The translations under genes were made by a program, and so were the position numbers. DNA of 64,000 bases from positions 163,408,627 to 163,472,626 of the forward strand of contig NC_053036.3 in NCBI RefSeq assembly GCF_002575655.3, in the 5' to 3' direction. Below the pieces are notes generated by a model. That model worked only from the letters and a program-made list of their open reading frames with translations, searched no databases and was not told the DNA's origin. Source of the stretch: Aegilops tauschii subsp. strangulata. Its lineage: Eukaryota > Streptophyta > Magnoliopsida > Poales > Poaceae. Shown piece by piece: positions 21,375-33,655 of this stretch. The first letter of the stretch is position 1; each line of letters opens with the position of its first letter.

Positions 21375-22546
21375 TGTTGGGGGTTGGGTGCAACATATGC
21401 CAAGGGATGGCTTATCATGGTGGGAGCGAGTAGAACGTCGCCGGTGCCTGGAAGCGGGATGAGGCGTAGACACGTACGCCGGCGAACTTTACCCAGGTTC
21501 GGGGCTCTCCGTGGAGATAACACCCCTAGTCCTACTCTGCGGGGTCTCCGCATGATCACTAAGGCACTAGTGGTACAATGGTGCTCCTAGAGCTGTTTGC
21601 TAGAGGTGGAAGAAGGCAGGCACGATCTCTCCTCCTCTAGGTGTAAGTCTATTCCTGACAGGTTTGAACCCTTTGCATGGGTGCCCTGGGGGGTTTATAT
21701 AGGCCTACCCCCCTTGGGTACGATGGTAATCCGTCTGGGAGTAGGACCCAGCCGTCAGTCTCTCTGGCCGCCGGCTTCTCCGCCGGCCGCTGGGGCCCGC
21801 CGCCAGGTGGGCCCCGTCGACTGGTCTGGTACGGAGCCGACAGGCCGTTCCCGCCGCTCGCAGGTCTTGCCGGCTGTTGATTACTGTAGCCGTGCTGTTA
21901 ATGACGCGGGCTTGGTCAGGGGAGCGTGGCTACAGTTCCGCCGCCTGATGGGAGATCGCTGTAGCCACTCCGTGTCTTATCTGGTTAATGGTGCACAGGC
22001 CCAGAGGAGGGAGCGGGCCGCCTGCTGGAGCCAGCCTCCCTCGAGTCTGACTGGTTCGGCCTCTGCCGTCTTCCGGGCCCTCGCTGCCTGGTAGGGCCCG
22101 CCACCTGCAGGCCGTACTGACAGACAGTCGTGGGAGCAGGGCTCCGCCTGCCTGCGGTGACGTCAGGGGTGGAGTGGCAACGGTGCCGCGCCGGGCGGTG
22201 GTCTCCGCCTGTACGGTGCACTGTGGCCACGTCCGTCCCTGGATATGGGAGGGATGGGCTTCACTGTAGACTCACCCTGTCTTGTCTTCTTAATGGGGGC
22301 ACGGACTCTGAGGGCACCATGGGCCGACTGCCTAGGAGCCGGCCTTTCTGGAGGCCGCCCGCCAGGAGTCGGCCCGTCTCGGAGCCGTCTTCTTAAGCGC
22401 GGCCGTCCTCCAGCAGTCGGCCGTTCGTCCAGCCGGCTACCAGAAGGCGGCGCTTCATCTTGACGTCTTGAGGGGCGCAGCCGGCCCCGATGCCTTGAAA
22501 GGTTCTGGGGCTCGGGTTAGGCTACCCGTGGCCCATTACTCCAACA
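21375..22546 (-). repeat. 3' LTR of first Tat-lineage element (1,172 bp)
   Basis: On the plus strand it starts TGTTGGGGGTTGG and ends TACTCCAACA. It matches 55453-56627 along its length. The TATA box reads TATATAAA on the minus strand (21694-21701). Confidence 0.93.
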
Positions 22547-22560
22547 GTAGTCCCCGAAGC
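22547..22560 (-). other. Polypurine tract of first Tat-lineage element
   Basis: On the minus strand the sequence GCTTCGGGGACTAC abuts the 3' LTR end. Very similar copies recur inside introns of the antisense gene (35044, 35276, 35401). Confidence 0.75.
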
Positions 22561-22727
22561 TGGTGAGGTGCCGCGGCTGAGGAGCCGAGGAGCCTCAACA
22601 GTTTCCTCCTCCGGGTGCTCCGAAGGAAGCTTCATCCGGCTCCTGGGAAGCCGGTTGGCGGGAGTCGGGTGCGTCCAGTCGGAGCTCTCTGGAATTTTGA
22701 ACGCATCGGCGGGAACCAGGTGGCGTG
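22561..22727. other. Left part of the antisense-gene upstream region
   Basis: GC-rich, no ORF. It joins directly to 32269 when the Fatima-like element and one TSD copy are removed. Confidence 0.6.
22723..22727 (+). repeat. Left target-site duplication of the Fatima-like element
   Basis: gcgtg, identical to 32269-32273. Confidence 0.92.
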
Positions 22728-24123
22728 TGATAACCCACAAGTATAGGGGATCGCAACAGTTTTCGAGGGTAGAGTATTCAACCCAAATTTATTGATTCGA
22801 CACAAGGGGAGCCATAGAATATATTCTCAAGTATTAGCAGTTGAGTTGTCAATTCAACCACACCTGGATAACTTAATATCTGCAACAAAGTGTTTAGTAG
22901 CAAAGTAATATGATAGTAGTGGTAACGGTAACAAAAGTAACAGGAGCAAAAGTAATATTTTTGGTGTTTTGTAGTGATTGTAACAGTAGCAACGGAAAAG
23001 TAAATAAGCGAAGAACAATATGTGAAGAGCTCGTAGGCATTGGATCGGTGATGGAGAATTATGCCGGATGCGGTTCATCATGTAACAATCATAACATAGG
23101 GTGACACAGAACTAGCTCCAATTCATCAATGTAATGTAGGCATGTATTCCGAATATAGTCATACGTGCTTATGGAAAAGAATTTGCATGACATCTTTTGT
23201 CCTACCCTCTCGTGGCAGCGGGGTCCTAATGGAAACTAAGGGATATTAAGGCCTCCTTTTAATAGAGTACCAGAACAAAGCATTAGCACATAGTGAATAC
23301 ATGAACTCCTCAAACTATGGTCATCACCGGGAGTGGTCCCGATTATTGTCACTTCGGGGTTGCCGGATCATAACACATAGTAGGTGACTATAGACTTGCA
23401 AGATAGGATCAAGAACTCACGTATATTCATGAAACATAATAGGTTCAGATCTGAAATCATGGCACTCGGGCCCTAGTGACAAGCATTAAGCATAGCAAAG
23501 TGATAGCAACATCAATCTCGGAACATAGTGGATACTAGGGACCAAACCCTAACAAAACTAACTCAATTACATGATAGATCTCATCCAACCCATCACCGTC
23601 TAGCAAGCCTACGATGGAATTACTCACGCACAGCGGTGAGCATCATGAAATTGGTGATGGAGGATGGTTGATGATGACGACGGCGACGAATCCCCCTCTC
23701 CGGAGCCTCGAACGGACTCCAGATCAGCCCTCCCGAGAGGTTTTAGGGCTTGGCGGCGGCTCCGTATCGTAAAACGCGATGATTTCTTCTCTCTGATTTT
23801 TCTCTCCCCAAAAGCAAATATATAGAGTTGGAGTTGAGGTCGGAGGAGCTCCACGGGGCCCATGAGGTAGGGGGCGTGCCCCCCACCCTCGTGGACAGGG
23901 TGTGGGCCCCCCTGGTCTTCATCTTTTGCAAGGATTTTTTATTATTTCCAAATAGACGTTCCGTGGAGTTTCAGGTCATTCCGAGAAATTTTGTTTCTAC
24001 ACATAAATAACACCATGGCTGAAAACAGCGTCAGTCCGGGTTAGTTCCATTCAAATCATGCAAGTTACAGTCCAAAACAAGGGCAAAATTGTTTGGAAAA
24101 GTAGATACGACAGAGACGTATCA
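22728..24123 (-). repeat. 3' LTR of Fatima-like element (1,396 bp)
   Basis: On the plus strand it starts TGATAACCCACAAG and ends GAGACGTATCA. It differs from 30868-32268 by scattered substitutions and small indels only. Confidence 0.94.
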
Positions 24124-24137
24124 ACTCCCCCAAGCTT
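24124..24137 (-). other. Polypurine tract of Fatima-like element
   Basis: On the minus strand AAGCTTGGGGGAGT lies immediately before the 3' LTR. Confidence 0.92.
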
Positions 24138-26169
24138 AAACCTTTGCTTGTCCTCAAGCAATTCAGTTGACAAACTGAAAGTGATAAAGAAAAACTTTTA
24201 CAAACTCTATTTGCTCTTGTTGTTGTAAATATGTAAAGCCAGCATTCAAGTTTTCAGCAAAGATTATGACTAACAACATTTGCAATAACTCTTAGGTCTC
24301 ATGTTTACTCATATCAATAGCATAATCAACTAGCGAGCCATAATAATAAATCTCGGATGACAACTTTCTCAATAGAATCATAATATGATATAACAAGATG
24401 GTATCTCGCTAGCCCTTTCTGAGACCGCAAAACATAAATGTAGAGCACCTTTAAAGATCAAGGACTGACTAGACATTGTAATTCATGGTAAAAGAGATCC
24501 AATCATAGTCATACCCAATATAAATTAATAGTAATGCATGCAAATGACAGTTGCGCTCTCCAGCTAGTGCTCTTTAATAAGAGGGTGATGACTCAACATA
24601 AAAGTAAATAGATAGGCCCTTTGTAGAGGGAAGCAGGGATTTGTAGAGGTGCCAAATCTCGGTTTTGAAATAGAGATGAATAATATTTTGAGCGGCATAC
24701 TTTCATTGTCAACATAACAACCAAGAGATGGCGATATCTTCCATGCTACACACATTATAGGTGGTTCCCAAACAGAATGGTAAAGTTTATACTCCCCCTC
24801 CACCAACAAGCATCAATCCATGACTTGCTCGAAACAATGAGTGTCTCCAACTAGCAACAGTCCTAGGGGGAGTTTTGTTTGCAATTATTTTGATTTAGTT
24901 TGCATAAAGCATGGGACTGGGCATCCCGGTGACCAGCCATTTTCTCGTGAGAGAGGAGCGGAGTCCACTCCTCGTGAGAATAACCCGCCTAACATGGAAG
25001 ATAAGGGCAGCCCTAGTTCATACATGAGCTATTCGAGCATACAAAACAGGATGTTTATTTGAAGGTTTAGAGTTTGGCACATACAAATTTACTTGGAACG
25101 GCAGGTAGATACCGCATATAGGAAGGTATAGTGGACTCATATGGAATAACTTTGGGGTTTAAGGGATTGGATGCACAAGCAGTATTCCCGCTTAGTACAA
25201 GTGAAGGCTAGAAAAAGACTGGGAAGCGACCAACTAGAGAGCGACAACAGTCATGAACATGCATTAAAATTAATAAACATTGGATGCAAGCATGAGTAGG
25301 ATATAATCCACCATGAACATAAATATTGTGAAGGCTATGTTGATTTTGTTTCAACTACATGTGTGATCATGCGCCAAGTCAAGTCACTTAAATCATTCAA
25401 AGGAGGATACCACCCCATCATACCACATCACAACCATTTTGATAGCATGTTGGCACGCAAGGTAAACCATTATAACTCATAGCTAATCAAGCATGGCACG
25501 AGCAACTATGATCTCTAATTTTCATTGCAAACATGTTTATTCATAATAAGCTGAATCAGGAACGATGAACTTATCATATTTACAAAAACAAGAGAGGTCG
25601 AGTTCATACCAGCTTTTCTTATCTCAGTCAGTTCATCATATATCGTCATAATTGCCTTTCACTTGCACGACCGAACGATGCGAATAATAATAAGAGTGCA
25701 CGTGCATTGGACTAAGCTAGAATCTGCGAGCATTCAATAAACAGGAGAAGACAAGGCAATATGGGCTCTTGGTTAAATCAACAATAATGCATATAAGAGC
25801 CACTTCAACAATTTAATCATGGTCTTCTCCTATCGACCCCCAAAGAAAAGAAAAGAAATAAAACTATTTACATGGGAAAGCTCCCAACAAGCAAAAGAAG
25901 AACGGGAAATATTTTTGGGTTTTCTTTTTAAATATTACTACTAAAGCAAGAAAAGAAAACTAACTAAAAGCTACACTAATTTTTTTTTGTTTTTCTTAAG
26001 GTTTATCAAACACACAAGAAGAAAGCAAGAAAAAAAGAAAATAAACTAGCATGGATATTACAATGAAAGAGTATGAGCACCGACATCTAGCAATGAATGT
26101 GTGAACATGAATATAATGTCGGTGGGAAATACGTACTCCCCCAAGCTTAGGCTTTTGGCCTAAGTTGGT
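24138..26169 (-). other. Untranslated 3' region of Fatima-like element
   Basis: About 2 kb without a believable ORF on either strand. It is AT-rich, with A-rich patches near 25840-26050. Another gag/pol remnant is not visible here. Confidence 0.65.
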
Positions 26170-27195
26170 TCATTGCCAAGGATGACCTGGCGGATATCCA
26201 TAGTTGTAGCTGGGGTCGTACTGAGAGGCAGCGGTTATCGCCTCCTGAGCTGCAGCGTGGCGGCGAGCTGCCTCCGCCCTCCTCTTGTACTCATCTGCCT
26301 CCTCTCTGGTAATAAAATGTCTTCCTTTTGCCTGATAATCAAAGAAGGCAGGAGCAGGGAGAGTAATATGGACATCATGATGTCTGTCAAAGATTAAGCG
26401 ATAACGGAGAGGTGATTCATTCCTCTCGACAAACTGGTGGTAGACCATAGAATTATAGTCTAAATAAGTAGGAGGCAACTCAATATCATCCTCACGAACG
26501 TCCACACCAAGAAAATCAGCTAAGCGGGTTGCATAAATTCCTCCAAAGAAATCTCCATTAAATCTATTATGATGCAACCTACGTGCAACAATGGCTCCCA
26601 AATTATAAGATTTGTCTCCTAACACAGCACTCCTAAGAATACTAAGGTCAGGCACACACATATGACATGCTTCATCTTTACCATTTATGCACCTACCTAT
26701 GAAGAGAGCAAAATAATGTATAGCAGGAAAGTGAATGTTCCCTATGGTAGCTTGTGCTATATCTCTAGATTCCCCCACGGTTATACCAGCAAGAAAGTTT
26801 CTAAATTCAGATTTATGGGGTTCACTAACACTACCCCACTTTGGAAGTTTGCAAGCAGAAGTAAAATCCTCTAAGTCCATGGTATAATATGTTTCCTAAA
26901 GATCAAACATGACAGTTGGAGAATTACGTGAAGATGAAAATTCAAACCTCCTCACAAATGTACTAGTGAGATAGTGGTACTGGCGGCATTTGTCTGCCTC
27001 AAAGCTCACAAGATCAGCGTTACGCAAATATGCGTTAAATTCTTCCTTGATTCCCGCTCGATCCATAAAATTTTCTGAAGGCCATTCATAGGGCCGCGTT
27101 GGAGCGTCCCTTGGTGGCTCCTCGTCAGCATCACACATTGCAAGCCTGGGTCCTTGCTTCCTTGAAGAACCACCTTGGAACATTTTCCTAAGCAT
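26170..27195 (-). pseudogene. Extra 3' ORF of Fatima-like element (Athila-type ORF), one break
   Basis: ATG at 27193-27195 starts a 99-residue frame (MLRKMFQGGSSRKQGPR) that meets TAG at 26896-26898. A second stretch 26880-26170 gives 236 residues starting MDLEDFTSACKLPKWG. By spacing the two were probably one protein of about 340 residues. It resembles the Athila ORF-1/plant transposon-protein family as I recall it: a globular domain with conserved HFAL..GRCINGKDEACHMC and RRLHHNRFNGDFFGGIYATRLA segments, then an Ala/Arg-rich helix and a Pro/Tyr-rich tail. No membrane segment is seen. Its role is unknown; in complete relatives it lies downstream of pol. Confidence 0.7.
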
Positions 27196-27986
27196 ATTTC
27201 TTCCTCTGAAAAATTTCTGAAATTTTTAGTAACTTCAAACAAAAGTGAACCAAACTCAATGAAATTGATAGCAACTAGTCCTACAAGTGCCTAGAGACTA
27301 TATCATGCATTAGAACTACTTGGAACCATATAAATTTGACATGCAAGCTCAAGAACATGGTCACCTCGGCAGCACAAATTTGCAATGAATATAGCACTAG
27401 AACAAAAACTAATTGGACCAATGGAGGAGTCACATACCAAGGAACAATCTCCCCAAGCAGTTTTGTGAGAGGTGCTTTGAGCAAGGAGATCGAAAATCGC
27501 AGCAAAATGAGCTAGAACTCGTGCTTGAGCTGGATATTGGTTTTTGTGGGAGGAAGAAGGAGTGTGTGGGTGCAGGAATAAGTGGAGGAGGGCCACCGTG
27601 GGCCCATGAGGCAGGGGGCGCGCCCTAGGGGGGAGTGCGCGCCCTCCACCCTCATGGCCAGGTGCGTGCCCCTCCTGTTGTGTTCTCAGTGCCAAATATT
27701 CTCAAATATTCTAGAAAAAATCATATTCCATTTTCAGGGCATTTGGAGAACTTTTATTTTCGGGGTATTTTTATATTGCACAGATAAATCAGAAAACAGA
27801 CAGAAAAAATACTATTTTTACTTTATTTCAACTAAATAACAGAAAGTAGAAGGAGGGTACAGAAGGTTGTGCCTTCTAGTTTCATCCATCCCATGCTCAT
27901 CAAAAGGAATCCACTAACAAGGTTGATCAGGTCTTGTTAACAAACTCATTCCGAATAACATGGAACCGGAGAAATTTCGAATAACA
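27196..27986 (-). promoter_or_regulatory. Leader region of the extra 3' ORF, with GC-rich LTR-like block and possible intron
   Basis: It lies between the protease end and the extra ORF. On the minus strand a GC-rich gggcgcgccccctgcctc-type block (about 27590-27665) is like that of Athila LTRs. A candidate intron of about 232 bp has donor GTATGTG (from 27437) and acceptor TTTTTCAG (ends 27206), 11 bases before the ATG. No RT or integrase residue is recognisable here. Promoter and splicing are inferred, not shown. Confidence 0.4.
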
Positions 27987-29108
27987 CTATGTTACCTCAA
28001 CGGGGATATCCACATCCCCAATAATAAGAATACCATATTTCTTCTTGACAGTAGGAAGAGGAAATTCAAAACCTCCAAATATAATCGATGGAATTTTTCC
28101 AGTAGAGCTGATACTATGAACTTGAGGTTGTTTCCTTGGAAAGTGTACCGTATGCTCATTACCATTAACATGAAAAGTGACATTGCCTTTGTTGTAGTCA
28201 ATAACAGCCCCTGCAGTATTCAAAAAGGGTCTTCCAAGAATAATAGACATACTATCGTCCTCGGGAATATCAAGAATAACAAAGTCCGTTAAAATAGTAA
28301 CGTTTGCAACCACAACAGGCACATCCTCACAAATACCGACACGTATAGCAGTTCATTTATCAGCCATTTGCAAAGATATTTCAGTAGGTGTCAACTTATT
28401 CAAGTCAAGTCTATGATATAAAGAGAGAGGCATAACACTAACACCGGCTCCAAGATCACATAAAGCAGTTTTAACATAGTTTCTTTTAATGGAGCATGGT
28501 ATAGTAGGTACTCCTGGATCTCCAAGTTTCTTTGGTATTCCACCCATAAAAGTATAATTAGCAAGCATGGTGGAAATCTCAGCTACCGGTATCTTTCTCT
28601 TATTTGTAACAATATCCTTCATATACTTAGCATAAGGATTCATTTTGAGTATATCAGTTAATCGCATACGCAAAAAGATAGGTCTAATCATTTCAGCAAA
28701 GCGCTCAAAATCCTCATCATCCTTTTTCTTGGATGGTTTGGGAGGAAAAGGCATGGGTTTCTGAACCCATGGTTCCCTTTCTTTACCATGTTTCCTAGCA
28801 ACAAAGTCTCTCTTATCATAACGTTGATTCTTTGATTGTGGGTTATCAAGATCAACAGCAGGTTCAATTCCTACATCATTATCATTACTAGGTTGAGCAT
28901 CATCATGAACATCATCATTAACATTTTCACTAGGTTCAAGTTCATTACCAGATTGTGTTTCAGCATCAGAAATAGAAATATCATTTGGATTCTCAGGTAG
29001 TTTAGCAATAGGTTCACTAGAAGCATGCAAAGTCCTATCGTTTTTTCTTTTTCTTCTTTTTAGAAGGACTAGGTGCATCAGTATTATTTCTCTGAGAATC
29101 TTGTTCAA
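27987..29108 (-). pseudogene. Gag C-terminal part and aspartic protease of Fatima-like element
   Basis: The frame 29108-28353 passes from a Lys/Arg-rich linker through Asp/Asn-rich spacer to KPFPPKPSKKK, and then to the retropepsin site D-L-G-A-G (Asp codon 28457-28455). TGA at about 28350 interrupts it. The same domain continues 28322-27987 with the flap and IILGRPFLNTAGAVID and ends VPVEVT-like before stop. The protease thus looks nearly complete, but pol ends right after it. The change of frame from the upstream gag part occurs in a run of lysine codons at about 29040-29060. Confidence 0.8.
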
Positions 29109-30789
29109 TTATCTTAGGGTGGCCTTCAGGATACAAAGGTTCCTGAGTCATTCTACCAGTTCTAGTAGCCACTCTAACAGCATAATCATTTTTCTTACTA
29201 TTCATTTCATTGAGCAAATCATTTTGAGCTTTAAGTACTTGTTCTACTTGAGTGGTACCCATAGAAGCATGTTTAGTAATGAGTTTAAGTTCACCTCTAA
29301 CACTAGCCATGTAATTACCCAAGTGTTCAATCATATAAGCATTTTGTTTTAGTTGTCTACCAAAATAAGCATTGAAATCTTCTTGCTTAACAATAAAGTT
29401 ATCAAACTCATCCAAGCATTGGCTAGCAATTTTATAGTGAGGGATATCACCTTCATCAAATCTATAGGGAGAATTTACCTTTACTACCTGTGTCGGGTTA
29501 TCAAGACCATGAGGTTCTTCAATAGGTAATGGATTAAGATCATAAGTTTCTTCAACAGGCGGTAGATTAAGACCATGTATTTCTTCAATAGGAGGTAAAT
29601 TCTTAACATCTTCAGCTTTAATACTTTTTTCTTTCATAGATTTCTTTGCCTCTTGCATATCTTCGGGACTGAGAAATAGAACACCTCTCTTCTTCGGAGT
29701 TGGTTCAGGAATAGGCTCAGGAGCTGGCTCAGGAAGTGTCCAATTATTTTCATTTGTCAACATATTATTTAATAGAATTTCAGCTTCATCCGGTGTTCTT
29801 TCCCTCAAAACAGAACCAGCACAACTATCCAGTTAATCTCTGGAAGCATCGGTTAGTCCATTATAAAAGATATCAGGTATTTCATTTTTCTTGAGAGGAT
29901 GATCAGGCAAAGCATTTAGTAACTTGAGAAGCCTCCCCCAAGCTTGTGGGAGACTCTCTTCTTCAATTTGCACAAAGTTGTATATTTCCCTCAACGCAGC
30001 TTGTTTCTTATGAGCAGGGAAATATTTAGCACAGAAGTAATAGATCATGTCCTGGGGACTACGCACACAACCAGGATCAAGAGAATTAAACCATATCTTA
30101 GCATCACCCTTTAATGAGAACGGAAATATTTTAAGGATATAAAAGTAGCGAGATCTCTCATCATTAGTGAATAGGGTGGATATATCATTTAATTTAGTAA
30201 GATGTGCCACAACGGTTTCAGATTCATAGCCATGAAAAGGATCAGATTCAACCAAAGTAATTATATCAGGATCAACAGAGAATTCATAATCCTTATCGGT
30301 AACACAGATAGGTGAAGTAGCAAAAGCAGGGTCAGGTTTCATTCTATCATTAAGAGATTGCTGCTTCCATTTAGCTAATAATCTCTTGAGCTCATATCTA
30401 TCTTTGCAAGCTAAAATAGCTAAAGAAGCTTCTTTATCAAAAACATAACCCTCAGGAATAACAGGCAAGTCTTCATTATCACTTTCATCGATATAATCGG
30501 TTTCCATAATTTCTTTCTCTCTAGCTCTAGCAATTTGTTCATCAAGAAATTCACCAAGTGGCACAGTAGTATCAAGCATAGAAGTAGTTTCTTCATAAGT
30601 ACCATGCATAGCAGAAGTGGCATCATCAATAACATGCGACATATCAGAACGAATAGCAGAAGCAGGTTTAGGTGTCGCAAGCTTACTCAAAACAGAAGGT
30701 GAATCAAGTGCAGAGCTTGATGGCAGTTCCTTACCTCCCCTCGTAGTTGAGGGATAAATTGTTGTCTTAGCGTCTTTCAAGTTCTTCAT
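29035..30789 (-). pseudogene. Gag of Fatima-like element, one premature stop
   Basis: ATG at 30787-30789. Residues 1-318 include an acidic N-terminal region and the retrotransposon-gag core (YFYILKIFPFSLKGDAKIWFNSL and YYFCAKYFPAHKKQAALREI, about 30170-29950). A TAA at 29833 follows NGLTDASRD; the same frame then continues to 29035 with a Pro/Glu-rich spacer (PEPAPEPIPEPTPKK) and a second helical block. It ends in a lysine run where the frame slips. Gag forms the particle, so this non-autonomous element retains what it would need for packaging, apart from the stop. Confidence 0.82.
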
Positions 30790-30838
30790 AGTGACCAGCA
30801 GATATAAATCCCAAGTGACTCAAAGAATAGAGCTATGC

Positions 30839-30856
30839 TCCCCGGCAACGGCGCCA
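30839..30856 (-). other. Primer-binding site of Fatima-like element (tRNA-Asp)
   Basis: On the minus strand TGGCGCCGTTGCCGGGGA, complementary to the 3' end of tRNA-Asp, lies 11 bp inside the 5' LTR. Confidence 0.92.
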
Positions 30857-30867
30857 GAAAATAGTCT

Positions 30868-32268
30868 TGATAACCCACAAGTATAGGGGATCGCAACAGT
30901 TTTCGAGGGTAGAGTATTCAACCCAAATTTATTAATTCGACACAAGGGGAGCCAAAGAATATTCTCAGGTATTAGCAGTTGAGTTGTCAATTCAACCACA
31001 CCTGGATAACTTAATATCTGCAGCAAAGTGTTTAGTAGCAAAGTAATATGATAGTAGTGGCAACGTTAACAAAAGTAACAGGAGCAAAAGTAATATTTTT
31101 GGTGTTTTGTAGTGATTGTAACAGTAGCAACGGAAAAGTAAATAAGCGAAGAACAATATGTGAAGAGCTCGTAGGCATTGGATCGGTGATGGAGAATTAT
31201 GCCGGATGCGGTTCATCATGTAACAATCATAACATAGGGTGACACAGAACTAGCTCCAATTCATCAATGTAATGTAGGCATGTATTCCGAATATAGTCAT
31301 ACGTGCTTATGGAAAAGAACTTGCATGAGATCTTTTGTCCTACCCTACCGTGGCAGCGGGGTCCTAATGGAAACTAAGGGATATCAAGGCCTCCTTTTAA
31401 TAGAGTACCGGAACAAAGCATTAGCACATAGTGAATACATGAACTCCTCAAACTATGGTCATCACCGGGAGTGGTCCCGATTAATGTCACTTCGGGGTTG
31501 CCGGATCATAACACATAGTAGGTGACTATAGAATTGCAAGATAGGATCAGAACTCACATATATTCATGAAAACATAATAGGTTCAGATCTGAAATCATGG
31601 CACTCGGGCCCTAGTGACAAGCATTAAGCATAGCAAAGTCATAGCAACATCAATCTCAAAACATAGTGGATACTAGGGATCAAACCCGAACAAAACTAAC
31701 TCGATTACATGATAGACCTCATCCAACCCATCACCGTCCAGCAAGCCTACGATGGAATTACTCACGCACGGCGGTGAGCATCATGAAATTGGTGATGGAG
31801 GATGGTTGATGATGACGACGGCGACGAATCCCCCTCTCCGGAGCCCCGAACGGACTCCAGATCGGCCCTCCCGAGAGGTTGTAGGGCTTGGCGGCAGCTC
31901 CGTATCGTAAAACGCGATGATTTCTTCTCTCTAATTTTTTTCTCCCCGAAAGCAAATATATAGAGTTGGAGGTTAGGTCGGAGGAGCTCCAGGGGCCCAC
32001 GAGGTAGGGGGGCGCGCCCCCCACCCTCGTGGACAGGGTGTGGGCCCCCTGGTCTTCATCTTTTGCAAGGATTTATTATTATTTCCAAATAGATGTTTCG
32101 TGGAGTTTCAGGTCATTCCGAGAACTTTTGTTTCTACACATAAATAACACCATGGAAAGTCTGCTAAAAACAGCGTCAGTCCGGGTTAGTTCCATTCAAA
32201 TCATGCAAGTTAGACTCCAAAATAAGGGCAAAAGTGTTTGGAAAAGTAGATACGACGGAGACGTATCA
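30868..32268 (-). repeat. 5' LTR of Fatima-like element (1,401 bp)
   Basis: On the plus strand TGATAACCCAC...GACGTATCA. The close match to 22728-24123 implies a recent insertion compared with the WHAM-like element. Confidence 0.94.
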
Positions 32269-32273
32269 GCGTG
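32269..32273 (+). repeat. Right target-site duplication of the Fatima-like element
   Basis: gcgtg, identical to 22723-22727. Confidence 0.92.
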
Positions 32274-32761
32274 CTTGCTAAGCTTCTCAGCTCGTCGTGG
32301 GCGTGCCACGTGGCGCCATCCAGCCGGGTCGGCCTGCCAGCCCACGTGCGTGATGGGACGCGACCGCAGGCCGGGCCCGCCACCATCGGGCCTCGGCCTA
32401 TGAGCGGATCCGCTGCGGCCGAGGCGGACGGTTGGGTTTCCCCACGGAGTTACTGCGCGCAGTAACCCACGCGGTAAAAGCGGTAGCGTGGGGTCGTGGG
32501 CACAGTTAATCCCACGATCCCACGCCCACCCCCTCGGCTTCATAGCCCGTAGGCTATAAGTAGGGGGAGGAGAGGGAGCGGCAAAGCTCGCGCGCCTCTC
32601 CACCCGCTTTCGTTCCTCCTTCTTCTTCTCGCCGCAGCGCCTCCGAGCTTCGCCGGAGTCCTGTCGCCGTTTATCTCCGTCGAGCTCACCCTCCCCGAGC
32701 CCTCTTGGCCCCGCCCCAATCTCTGCTCCTCTGTCGCGCCGCTCCTGTCGTTGAGCTCTCC
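32274..32761 (+). promoter_or_regulatory. Promoter and 5' UTR of the Tat antisense gene
   Basis: A TATAAG box (32555-32560, in ggctataagtagg) lies about 200 bp before the ATG. The leader is CT-rich with a start-like context tctccATGGCG. Upstream are a perfect 18-bp palindrome (32449-32466), a 12-bp palindrome (32403-32414) and a 15-bp inverted repeat with 10-bp loop (32486-32525). These could be factor sites or hairpins; that is inference. It faces away from the 3' LTR, which lies on its left. Confidence 0.65.
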
Positions 32762-33655
32762 ATGGCGCGCGAGCATGGAGGGGACTGGGACGGGTCGAAC
32801 GTCCATGAGGACCACATCGCATTCCTCCGCGACACACGGCGCCTCCCCGGCGCGGGATACGTGAAGGCGCGCGTGCCACCGGAGGGAGAGATCTCGCCGG
32901 CGCCGGAGGAGGGTGAGCGGGTGGTCTTCCGCTCGCACTTCATCTGCGGCTTCGGCCTGCCGACGAGCGGCTTCCTCCTCTCATTCCTCGGATTCTACCA
33001 CCTTCAGCCGCATCACTTGACGCCCAACACGGTGATGCTCCTGGCCACCTTCGTCACGCTGTGCGAAGGCTACCTCGGCATCCTCCCCACCATCGAGCTG
33101 TGGGGAGCATTTTTCTACACCAAGCTGGGCACCTCCGTCCGGGAGGTGGCTGCCCAGTGTGGCGCCTTCATCGCAGTGCGGCGGCCGTCTCCTAAGAACG
33201 CCTTTCCCACCGTCAAGCTGCCACAATCGGTCAAGATGTGGCAGCAGTCTTACTTCTACGTGAAGAACGTCGACCCGGCTGTCGACTTCCTCAACCTGCC
33301 GGCTTACGCAGCTGGCCCGCCGGCTGAGCCTCGGGCGAACTGGGGCTACAAGCCAAAGCCGGTGTCGGCAGACGGCGCCGCCGCCATCCAGCGTCTCCGG
33401 GAGCTGACCGACTCCGAGGGCCTCAAGGCGACCGACCTGTTGGTTGCCTTCGTCGTGCGTCGGGTGCTCCCGCTCCAAGGCCGGCCTCATCTGATCAGCC
33501 GGATGAGTGGGCATCGCGACCCATGCCGGCTGAGTACCAAGGAGATGCCGGCTACTGAGGTGGCCAACCTGGTGAACGAGATTTCCGACTTCAAGCTGGA
33601 GGAGTCCTGGCAGTTCGGCAAGCCGCCGTACTCCCGCGCGGACCCACCACCTACC

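Larger units (their letters stand above)
22728..32268 (-). mobile_element. Fatima-like Gypsy retrotransposon (Athila lineage), non-autonomous
   Basis: It has two closely matching LTRs (22728-24123 and 30868-32268), a perfect 5-bp TSD gcgtg, a tRNA-Asp PBS next to the right LTR and a PPT next to the left LTR, so it lies on the minus strand. Gag, protease and an extra 3' ORF are present. RT, RNase H and integrase are entirely absent between 27987 and 27195, so movement would need enzymes supplied by another element. The LTR (minus strand: TGATACGTCTCCGTCGTATC) is what I recall as RLG_Fatima of wheat. Confidence 0.92.

Noticed and set aside
26170..27195. 3' ORF of the Fatima-like element as a viral envelope protein
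   Set aside because: No signal peptide, transmembrane helix or cleavage site is visible.
30839..30856. tRNA-Asp-like sequence as a tRNA gene
   Set aside because: Only the 18 bases of a PBS are present; there is no cloverleaf or A/B box.
32196..32938. Minus-strand frames of 227 and 132 codons over the antisense-gene promoter and exon 1
   Set aside because: Shadows of the GC-rich plus-strand exon; Arg/Pro-rich with no domain and no TATA.
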